This document shows, piece after piece, positions 1 through 7,195 of a DNA stretch of 7,195 nucleotides. The notes under the pieces are model-generated. The model saw only the letters and a program-made list of their open reading frames with translations. It was not told the origin of the DNA and searched no databases. Origin of the DNA: an uncultured Mycoplasma sp. (GTDB lineage Bacteria > Bacillota_I > Bacilli_A > Mycoplasmatales > Metamycoplasmataceae); the NCBI GenBank assembly GCA_949284615.1, contig CASDWL010000017.1:1-7195 (forward strand), read 5' to 3'. A program made the translations under genes and the position numbers. Numbering within the stretch: position 1 is the stretch's first letter; the number at the start of each line of letters is the position of its first letter.

Positions 1-20
1 TTAATGGATTTAGCAATAAT

Positions 21-175
21 ATTAATCGAGGCGGCTCCGCTCTGGACTACTGACTAATTTTATTTTAGTGTTCGCATCCGCAGTGGTCGCCTGTGGCTAC
101 ACCATTTGAGGTGAATTCCCCTGTTTATCCTCCCGTTTCCGGTGTCGTCAAGTTTTTTAGTTTCGGTCTTGAACT
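21..175. other. GC-rich block of unknown function (possible structured RNA or foreign DNA)
   Basis: I counted about 50% G+C over 21-150 (65 of 130), with 71-150 near 55%, against roughly 10% in the 60 bases after 180. In a genome this AT-rich such a block is usually a structured RNA gene or recently acquired DNA. Small hairpins are visible, for example CACC at 100-103 with GGTG at 110-113, and TCAAG at 148-152 with CTTGA at 168-172 or 174-178. I looked on both strands for hallmarks of tRNA, 5S, 16S and 23S rRNA, RNase P RNA (GAGGAAAGTCC), tmRNA (3' GGTTCGATTCC arm) and SRP RNA (GGAAGCAGC loop) and found none. Neither strand gives a convincing protein: a + strand frame is open from 69 to a stop at 249-251, but it runs through the composition change and has no supported start. 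The block may continue left of the window. Function unknown. Confidence 0.5.
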
Positions 176-421
176 TGAAAAAAGCATTTTAGAAAAACTA
201 AATAATAAATTTAATTTTTCTAAATATATATTAAAGTATTATTTTTTATAAGTCAAGAAAAAATTAAATTATTTTTAAAGTTATAATTTAATTGATAATT
301 AAAGGCTATTTAAAGATTTTATAAAAAATAATTTTAAAAAGTTTTAAAAATTTTTAATGGTTTTTGAAAAAAATGTTGGAAAAAAGTAAAAAAGATTTAA
401 AAAAATAATTTTAGGATAATT

Positions 422-450
422 TTTAAAAAACTTTATAAGAATTTTATAAT
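422..450 (+). promoter_or_regulatory. Candidate promoter P1 for glf operon
   Basis: A perfect TATAAT lies at 445-450, with TTTAAA (4 of 6 to TTGACA) at 422-427 and a 17-base spacer. Transcription would start near 457 and give a leader of about 56 bases before the glf ATG. In DNA this AT-rich, TATAAT-like words are common by chance, so this is a candidate only. Confidence 0.3.
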
Positions 451-475
451 TATAAATAATATTTATAAAATTAAA

Positions 476-481
476 TATAAT
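476..481 (+). promoter_or_regulatory. Candidate -10 box P2 for glf operon
   Basis: A perfect TATAAT lies at 476-481, about 31 bases before the glf ATG, and predicts a start near 488 with a leader of about 25 bases. There is no good -35 at the expected distance (TAAATA at 453-458), which is common in mycoplasma promoters, where the -10 box carries most of the signal. Its position makes it the more plausible of the two boxes upstream of glf. Confidence 0.45.
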
Positions 482-512
482 GTATTTTTAATGTAAAAAT
501 AAATAAGAAATT

Positions 513-1679
513 ATGAAAACAAAAGATAAAAAAATTATTATTATTGGTGCAGGAATAACAGGGGCAGTAGTTGCTAGAAAATTAGCTGAAGAAGGATACA
601 ATGTTCATGTATATGAAAAAAGAGACCATATAGGTGGAAATATGTATGATTATAAAAAAAATGGTGTTTTAATTCATAAATATGGCCCTCATATTTTTCA
701 TACTTCTAAAGAACATGTAAATAAATTCATGAATCAATTTTGAGAATTAAATGGATATAAAAATATTGTAGAGGCTTATGTTAATGACAAATTAATTCCG
801 ATTCCATTTAATTTTGAATCTATAGACATTTGTTTTCCTGATGAAGCTGAAACAATTAAAAATAAATTGAAGACTTTATATCCTGATCAAGATAGTATCC
901 CCATACTAGAATTAAAAAAATCAAATGATCCTTTAATTCAAAAAATAGCCTCATTTGTATATGAAAATATATTTTTAAATTACACAACAAAAATGTGAAA
1001 TCTAAGACCTGATGAAATTGATGAATCAGTAACAGCTAGATTGCCTATTATTTTGTCATATAGAAATACATATTTTAAAGATGTTTATGAAGGATTACCT
1101 AAAGATGGGTATACAAAAGCTTTTGAAAAAATGTTTGATTTACCAAATATTAAAGTTGTAACTAATTTTAATGCTATTGAAAAAATTACTTTTGAAAATA
1201 ATAAAGTTAAATTTAATGGTGAAGATTGTTATGTTATTTATACAGGTCCATTAGACAAATTGTTTTTAGATAAATTTGGTAAATTAGAATATCGTTCTTT
1301 ATTTTTTGAATTTAATGTTATTAATAAAACTAATTTTCAAAAAACAGGTGTAGTTAATTATCCAGCAGATCCTAATATGACAAGAATAACTGAATATAAA
1401 AATATGACTTTACAAAATATTGATAATATTACTGTTATATCTAAAGAATATCCTGGAACTTATAATGAAAATGATAAAAAATGAAATGAGCCTTATTATC
1501 CTTTAGCAACAGATAAAGCCAGAGTTCAATATAATAAATATAAGGAATTTGCAAATCAATTTAATAATTTATATATTGGGGGAAGGATGGGACTATATCG
1601 CTACATTAATATGGATCAAGCAATAGATGAAGCTTTAATGTTAGCTGATAAAATTATTCATGAAATTAAAAACCATTAA
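513..1679 (+). CDS. glf: UDP-galactopyranose mutase (UDP-galactofuranose synthesis)
   Basis: This flavoprotein interconverts UDP-galactopyranose and UDP-galactofuranose in the cytoplasm, supplying the furanose donor for surface glycans. The protein has 388 residues, the usual length for bacterial Glf, with UGA read as Trp at codons 77, 162 and 324. Seen in order: an N-terminal FAD-binding GAGITG (12-17), then HIGGNMYD, the family signature HKYGPHIFHT, the block VTARLPIILSYRNTYF followed by EGLPKDGYT, then YTGPLDKLF, EYRSLFFE, and near the C-terminus GGRMGLYRYINMDQAIDEAL (R358 in the G-R-x-G-x-Y-R-Y motif that contacts FAD and substrate). All match bacterial Glf proteins, and no key block is missing. 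The ATG at 513 directly precedes the FAD motif; only a weak purine stretch (AAGAA) lies upstream. It ends 20 bases inside the next gene, so the two are likely cotranscribed and translationally coupled. Identification is secure; activity is inferred. Confidence 0.96.
1660..1679 (+). other. 20-base overlap of glf and glycosyltransferase genes
   Basis: The glycosyltransferase ATG at 1660 lies 20 bases before the end of the glf stop codon (TAA 1677-1679), in another frame. No ribosome binding site precedes it. A later ATG at 1679-1681 is in the wrong frame. The overlap implies one transcript and probably reinitiation or coupled translation. Confidence 0.75.
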
Positions 1680-2757
1680 TGAAAAATTATTTTTATCAAT
1701 TATAATCCCAATGTACAATGGGGAGATATTTATTGACAATTGTTTGCATTCAATTTTAAATGAGCAAACTTTAGAAACAAATATTTTGAATTTTATAGAA
1801 ATTATCATTATAAATGATGGATCAAAAGACAATTGTTCAGAAAAAGCTAAAAAATGAGCAAAAGAATGAAATAAAAAATTGCATAAAGTATTTATCAAAG
1901 TCTTTGATAAAGAAAATGGACAATATGGATCTGTAATTAATTTTGGTTTAAAACATGTTAAAGGAAAATATGTAAAAGTATTAGATGTTGATGATATTTT
2001 TAATACTAAAAATTTTATTGAAATTGTACAAATTATTGCTAGTCTTAGAATTGATATAGATGTGATTATTACAGATTTTATTTTTGATAAAGTTATAAAA
2101 AATAAACAAATCGTTTATAAATGAGATAAATATTTTGAACCATATAAAATTTTAAAAATGAATGAATTAAAATTCCCAAATTCTATAATCACAATGCATT
2201 CAATAATATATAGAACTGAATTTTTGCATAATATAGATTATAAACAAATTGAAGGTATTTATTATTCAGATTCTCAATATGCAGTTATACCTTTTGCTCA
2301 AGCCAAACTTTTGTATTATATTAATATCTCTTTATATAGATATTACATTGGTAGAAATGAACAATCAATTAATATTAAAACAATGGTTAAAAATAGAGAA
2401 GATCAAAAAAAAGTGATGAATGTTATAGTTGATGAATTGTTCAAAATTGAAACAAATTCAATAAAACAAAAAAAATATGCATGGAAAATTGCTAAGAATA
2501 TGTTAGAGTGACAAATTTTAATTCTTTCATATGATAATAGTATTAAAAATCAAAGAGCAGCTATTTATAATACATTGCAATCTATTTTAAAAGAGTGCAA
2601 AACAAATAACAACTTTTTTGCTCATGAAATTATTAGAAAAGGTATTTTGTCAAGATTAATTAAAATAACAAAAGGATATGGTGTGGTTTTTCTAATAAAA
2701 ATAGGTGAAAAACTATATGCTAAATATAAATTAAATATTATGGCAGATTGAGATTAA
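1660..2757 (+). CDS. Family 2 (GT-A fold) glycosyltransferase, probable surface sugar transferase
   Basis: A 365-residue protein with the GT-A layout of family 2 glycosyltransferases, which move a sugar from a nucleotide donor to an acceptor. Visible blocks: the N-terminal strand SIIIPMYNGEIFI (about 13-25), IIINDGSKDN (nucleotide-binding edge, about 50-59), NGQYGSVINFGLKHVKGKY, then VLDVDD with the DxD-type metal motif at D109-D111/D112. Further on is YYSDSQYAVIPFAQA, where family members usually carry E-D or T-D before the catalytic region, and YRYYIGRNEQSIN, a block typical of capsule and exopolysaccharide transferases. No transmembrane segment is obvious, so the enzyme is probably cytosolic or peripheral at the membrane. 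UGA encodes Trp five times (first at 1855-1857) and TGG is used once (2482). The ATG at 1660 lies inside the end of glf and leaves 12 residues before the first strand; there is no Shine-Dalgarno sequence. Its position after glf makes galactofuranose transfer plausible, but donor and acceptor are not shown by the sequence. Confidence 0.88.
2754..2757. other. Convergent stop codons sharing TTAA
   Basis: The glycosyltransferase ends with TAA at 2755-2757 on the + strand and polC ends with TAA at 2756-2754 on the - strand, so both stops are read from one palindromic TTAA. There is no intergenic DNA and I see no GC-stemmed hairpin with a T-tract on either side, so termination must occur inside the opposing gene or by another mechanism. 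Confidence 0.9.
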
Positions 2758-5700
2758 AATAATTTCATTTGATCAGTTGAATTTAAATTTTTTATAACAC
2801 CAAGATTTTCAAATTTATCTAAAGTTGTTTTATTAATTTGTGTTCTTTTCATTAAATCATCTTTTGAAGTAAAAGGTTTTTTACTTCTAGCTTCAATAAT
2901 GGAATTGGCAGCAGTTATTCCCAGACCATCTACAACAATAAATGGTGGAATTAATGCTTTATTTTCATAATCAATTTTTCAACTAGTAGCTTCAGATTTA
3001 TCTAAATCAATATTTAATATTCTAAATCCTCTTGCAAGCATTTCATTAATTATTTCGAATATAGGAATCAAACTTTCTTCTTTTTGAGATAATTTTTCTT
3101 TGCTATTTGAATATTGTTTTGATTCTAGTTCTTTGATTTTCTTTTCTATCTGACTTTTTGTTCCTATAGCATTTTCTAAATCAAAAACATCAGGTCTTAC
3201 AGTATAAAAGGCTGCATAGTATTCTAATGGGTAATATATTTTAAATCAAGCTATTCTTCAAGCCATCATAACATAAGCTGTTGCATGAGCTTTAGGAAAC
3301 ATATATTTGATTTTATTTAATGAATCAATATATCATTTTTCAATCCCATTATCTTTTAACATTTTTTCATCTTCAGAAGTTAAACCCTTACCTTTTCTAA
3401 CTTTTTCCATAATTTGGAAAGATGATGAAGGATTAATCCCTTTCTTCATTAGATAGACCATGATATCATCTCTACAAGAAATAACTTCATTCAATTTTTT
3501 TCCTTGTTTAATTAATTCTTCTGCATTACCATTTCAAACATTGGTACCATGAGATAAACCTGAAATATTTATTAAGTCATTAAAAGAAGTAGGTTTTGCC
3601 ACTTTTAACATTTTTCTAACAAATTTTGTTCCGAATTCAGGTATACCCAAAACTCCTGTTTGTTCATTGTTTATATCTTTAGGTTCAATTCCCAAAGGTC
3701 TGGTTGAAGAAAATAAATCTAATACATTTTTATCTGAAAATGAAATATCTTCAATTTTGACTTTTGTTCATTCTTGAAGTAATTTAATTACTGTTGGATC
3801 ATCATGGCCTAATAAATCTAATTTTAAAATATTATCATGTATTGCATGGAAATCAAAATGAGTTGTTTTTCATGCACTATTAGTATCATTAGCAGGATAG
3901 TTTACTGGTGTAAAATCTTCAACATCGAATTCTTGAGGAATAATAATAATACCACCTGGATGTTGCCCTGTGGTTCTTTTAGAACCTTCAATTTTTTGAG
4001 CTAAAAAATTAATGTATGTATTTGATTTAGTTATCTTATTGTCTTCAAAATATTTTTTAACAAATCCATATGCAGTTTTAGATGCTACTGTAGAAATAGT
4101 TCCAGCTCTAAATGTTCTAGATTTACCAAAAATGTTTCTTACTTCTTCATGAATAATGGGTTGATATTCACCAGAAAAATTTAAATCTATATCTGGGACT
4201 TTATCACCATCAAAGCCTAAAAAAGTTTCAAAAGGAATGGTTTGACCATCTTTGTGTAATTTTATATTACAATTAGGACAAGATTTATCTTCAAGATCAA
4301 AACCACTTGTAGTTTTAGGGTTTTCTACAAATTCATTATAACTACATTTATAGCAAACATAATGAGGAGATAAAGGATTAACTTCTGTTATTTTACTTAG
4401 TGTTGCTACAATAGAAGATCCTACTGAGCCCCTAGAACCCACTAAATATCCATCATTTAAAGATTTTTGAACTAATTTGTGACTAATTCAATAAATGACA
4501 CTAAATCCGTACTTATTAATTGGTTCTAATTCTTTATAAATTCTTTTTTCTATAACTTCAGGCAAATTTTTTCCATAAATTTTATGAGCATTTTGAATTA
4601 CTAAATTTTGTAATTTTTCTTGAGAATTATCAAAAATAGGTGGATACAATTTTGATTTGATTATTTCAATATTTTCCTCAATTAGAGAATTGAAATAGAT
4701 GGTATTTTCTATTATTATCTCTTTAGCTAATTTTTCTGAATTTAAAAATTCAAATTCTTTCATCATTTCGGCACTTGAAAGAAATTTCTGAATAGGATAT
4801 TGTGGATTTTGTTCATTATATTTATATAATGGATGTCTTCTTCCCTCTAATCCTTTTGTATTAATATAAATGTGATGAGCAATACTATCTCCATCTTCAA
4901 TATATCTCACATCACCTATTGCAACAATTAATTTATTTTTTTCTTTTGCTTTCAAAATAATTTCTTTTAGTATTGATTTGATTTCATCCATTGAAACATT
5001 TTGTCTTGCTACTAAATGTGAGAATAAATGAGGACTAGGAATACCTATAAAATCTCATTTATCTATTTCATCATTTAAATCTTTAGATGTTCCTGTGAAA
5101 CCAAGATCCATTAATTTAGTATTAATAGATGCAGGACCTATTATAAGATTTTCATAATTTTTTAAATCCTCTTCAAATAATCTAGGCCCATCAAAGTAAT
5201 TATCTGTTAATGATTTTGATACTAATTGAAATAATTCTTTAATCCCTTTTTGATTTTTAGCATATACTGAAATATCATAACTTATCTTTTTATTATGTAA
5301 TGAAGAGTTATCTATTTTGGATAAGTCTTCAAAAGTTTTTATATTTTGTCTTTCTAAATATTCAATCATATTTATTCAAACTTGTTCTAGGACATTAGCA
5401 TCATAATCAGCTCTATGAGCAATTGAAGCATCATAAAGAATATTGAATTTCTTACATACTATTTCTAATCTATAAGAAATTGATATAGGAAATAAATATT
5501 TAGCAATAGCTAGAGTATCGATTATTGTATTTTGAATTTGATCTAAATTATTTTCAAATAATTTTTGATTTAAAAATCCAATATCAAACTGTGCATTATG
5601 AGCAATTAAAGTATAATCCTTAAATATATTCATGATTTCTTTAATTGCATCTTTTTGATTATCAAATTTACTTTTTTTATCTAACATCTCTTGAGTTATT

Positions 5701-7067
5701 CCAGTTAGTTCAGTAGTGAATTTATTGATAGGTTTTGAAGGCTTAATAAAAAACTGAATATTTTCTTTTAGTTTAAAATTTTCTACAATTGCAGCACCAA
5801 ATTCAATTATTTCTCCAACTCTTGGATTTAAAGATGTAGTTTCTAAGTCAAATATAACATATTTTCCATTTTTTAAAAGTTCATTATTTTTGAATTTTGT
5901 AATTAAATTATGTTTTTTAGAAATGACACTAAATGTACAACCATAAATTGGTTTTATATCTATTTTTTTTGCATTATTATATATTTCAGGAAATGCTTGG
6001 ATATTTTGATAATCAACAAATGCAATTGCTTTAGATCCTATTTTCTTTGCATGTTGCATTAAATTGGAAACTGAAATAAATCCATCCATTGCTGAAAATG
6101 AGGATCTAACAGAAAGCTCAATTCTATCCTCTTTAATATCTTGATTATCATTTTTATTGTCTTTGATTTCATCAATTGAAAAAATTTGTAAATAATATCC
6201 AGATGAATTATATTCTTGTTTTCTTTCTCCAATAATAGATACTCTAGATCCTTTTTTTACTCAATCATATTTATTATTTTCTTTTTCTCTTAAGAAGTAT
6301 TTTGCTACCAAAGCTTCACTTGAATCGACAATTGATAAAGAAACAATAATTAAATTGGTTTTTGTAACAATCTCTTCTATTTCAAACACCATTCCATGAA
6401 TTTGTACATATTTTTCATGGGTCTCATGAAAATCTTGGATATTCATTTGGAAGTATTTTTTGGAATTATTTTTAATTTCAAAATTCTTTATAACTTGTTT
6501 ATTTTTAATATCTTTTTGTTCTTTTTGTTTCTTGATGTAATTTCTAAATTCTTCATCATTGTCTACATTGTCATTATTATAGTTTATGTTTGAATTTACT
6601 TTGATAACAAATTTAAGATTTTTGATTTTAAAAAAATTTTTGATTGTATTTAAATTAACACATTGTTCAAATTTTACTTGATCAATTAATTGCTCAAATT
6701 CTAAAATTACTTTATTTTCATTTATTTCAAAAATAACAGTATTTTCTGATAAATAATTTTCAATATTAGTATTAAAAATTATTTCTGAACCAAATTTTAA
6801 AATGTCATAAATTCTTTTGGAAGAATAATTTTCATTGATAAAAGATATTTTAAAATCTAATTTAGTTGGACTAAAAAATTCATTTGATTTATTATAAAAT
6901 GTTAACAATTCATTATATGTAGGTATTGAGAAAAAAGAAACATCAAAAATAGTTTTAGGGTTTTTAATGTCATTGTCAATAATCACATTATTAATTCTAG
7001 AATCTACTAGATAATCGCTGATTTGAAAGTTAATTTGTTTACAAAATTTTTGAAAAGCTTTTTCCAT
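2754..7067 (-). CDS. polC: DNA polymerase III PolC, replicative polymerase with proofreading exonuclease
   Basis: The main replicative polymerase of low-GC Gram-positives and Mollicutes, extending DNA at the fork with built-in 3'-5' proofreading. One frame of 1437 residues, the usual PolC length, with UGA as Trp many times (first at residue 269). In order: N-terminal domain (1-200); OB-fold (about 204-305); PHP domain starting near 317 and split by a DEDD exonuclease with FDLETT (D407, E409), AHNAQFD (D495) and HRADYD (H551, D556); second PHP half to about 730; polymerase core with GSRGSVGSS (877-885), a CxxC/CxxC zinc site (C905, C908, C930, C933), the catalytic Asp pair [11 protein letters not shown] (D959, D961), TTGQHPGG (H1036) and PKAHATAY (1258-1265). 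A helix-hairpin-helix region (about 1379-1425) and a C-terminal QMKLF clamp-binding motif (1433-1437) follow. Exonuclease and polymerase residues are intact; the PHP metal ligands look lost (S319, R321, Y353, D598, S647, R721). The ATG at 7067 is the first after an in-frame TAA at 7080-7082; no Shine-Dalgarno sequence is seen. Confidence 0.97.
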
Positions 7068-7107
7068 ATAAAAAATATTTTATTAAATATTTTGAATTTA
7101 AATTTTT

Positions 7108-7136
7108 ATTTCATTAATAAAAATTTTCTATGTAAA
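7108..7136 (-). promoter_or_regulatory. Candidate polC promoter
   Basis: Read on the - strand, TTTACA (7136-7131, 5 of 6 to TTGACA) is followed after 17 bases by TGAAAT (7113-7108, 4 of 6 to TATAAT). A start near 7100 would leave a leader of about 33 bases before the polC ATG. It sits between the upstream terminator hairpin and the gene, where a promoter is needed if that hairpin works. The AT-rich background makes chance matches likely. Confidence 0.3.
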
Positions 7137-7147
7137 AAAGTAAATAA

Positions 7148-7183
7148 AAAAAAGAAGCTTATATTTAAACAAGCATCTTTTTT
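7148..7183. terminator. Rho-independent terminator-like hairpin, T-tracts on both sides
   Basis: The left arm (7148-7160) and right arm (7171-7183) pair as AAAAAAGA-A-GCTT with AAGC-A-TCTTTTTT: four base pairs, one A-A mismatch, then eight more, closing a 10-base loop. On the - strand the hairpin is followed by a run of eight T, the stronger tract, so it would best end a - strand gene lying to the right of the window, just upstream of polC. On the + strand six T follow from the stem itself. It could therefore work in both directions. Confidence 0.6.
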
Positions 7184-7195
7184 GAAATAAATAAA

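Larger units (their letters stand above)
181..512. other. Extremely AT-rich intergenic region upstream of glf
   Basis: This stretch is dominated by runs of A and T with repeated short words such as TTTTAAAAA, and G or C is rare. I see no coding frame with protein-like composition, no RNA gene and no GC-stemmed terminator. The only features I can support are the two -10 boxes close to its right end. It may be decayed sequence or simply a long intergenic spacer; the abrupt boundary with the GC-rich block to its left is its notable property. Confidence 0.6.

Noticed and set aside
1..57. Short + strand frame from an ATG at 4 to TAA at 55-57
   Set aside because: Only 17 codons with no recognisable product; it could be the tail of a gene starting left of the window, but nothing supports this.
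86..190. Minus-strand frames through the GC-rich block, including a Gly/Thr-rich stretch ending in two nearby Cys
   Set aside because: The frame is interrupted by TAA after about 20 codons and again shortly after; no family resemblance could be named.
69..251. Open + strand frame of 60 codons covering most of the GC-rich block
   Set aside because: It runs across the sharp composition change, has no ATG or ribosome binding site (only internal GTG codons at 93 and 111), and its codon choice differs completely on either side of position 180. Chance openness is more likely than a gene.
1..512. CRISPR array, tandem repeats or insertion-sequence ends in the left intergenic region
   Set aside because: No regularly spaced repeats, no matching terminal inverted repeats and no transposase fragment could be found.
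1641..1898. Minus-strand open frame of 85 codons over the glf/glycosyltransferase junction
   Set aside because: It is antisense to the well-supported N-terminal motifs of the glycosyltransferase and has no recognisable features of its own.
2686..2713. Possible hairpin (GTTTTTC with GAAAAAC) near the end of the transferase gene as a polC terminator
   Set aside because: The stem has few G-C pairs, the loop is 14 bases long and no T-tract follows on the - strand, so it is no better than expected in AT-rich coding DNA.
6396..6593. Plus-strand open frame of 65 codons rich in Phe and Ile
   Set aside because: It is the antisense shadow of Lys- and Asn-rich polC coding sequence; the apparent hydrophobic character follows from that.
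2754..7067. Interpretation of polC, glf and the transferase as broken pseudogenes with many stop codons
   Set aside because: Every interruption is UGA at a position where tryptophan fits the family, the frame never shifts, and the full lengths match the families. This is the Mollicutes genetic code, not decay.

Overview
The window comes from a Mollicutes genome, almost certainly a mycoplasma in the broad sense. In-frame UGA is read as tryptophan throughout all three genes (3 times in the first, 5 in the second, at least 10 in the third). The DNA is very AT-rich, start codons lack strong Shine-Dalgarno sequences, and the replicative polymerase is of the Gram-positive PolC type. With UGA read as a stop these genes appear as a string of short fragments; with translation table 4 each is one intact reading frame.

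Layout. Positions 1-512 hold no gene I can name. About 21-150 is a block of roughly 50% GC, with local stretches higher, that ends abruptly around 175-180 in a stretch so AT-rich that almost no G or C is present. The GC block is either a structured RNA, or part of one, or foreign DNA; I could not assign it. Near the end of the AT-rich stretch are two perfect TATAAT boxes that can serve as promoters for the next gene. Positions 513-1679 encode a UDP-galactopyranose mutase (Glf) and 1660-2757 a family 2 glycosyltransferase. The two overlap by 20 bases and clearly form one transcription unit. On the opposite strand, 7067 down to 2754 encodes full-length DNA polymerase III PolC (1437 residues). 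The glycosyltransferase and polC meet tail to tail, and their stop codons share the four bases TTAA. A hairpin with T-tracts on both sides lies at 7148-7183, upstream of polC, and isolates polC from whatever lies to the right.

How the genes work together. Glf makes UDP-galactofuranose from UDP-galactopyranose, and the adjacent glycosyltransferase is the obvious candidate to use it, or a related sugar nucleotide, on a surface glycan or glycolipid. That is a minimal two-gene surface-sugar unit in an organism with no cell wall. polC is the housekeeping replicase and is functionally unrelated. Its neighbour relation matters only because transcripts of the sugar operon have no visible terminator before running antisense into polC.

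Most worth a second look: the unassigned GC-rich block at the left end; the PolC PHP domain, whose metal-binding histidines and cysteine appear to have been lost one after another while the proofreading exonuclease and polymerase sites stay intact; and the compact galactofuranose unit. I do not see a clearly new multi-gene system here.
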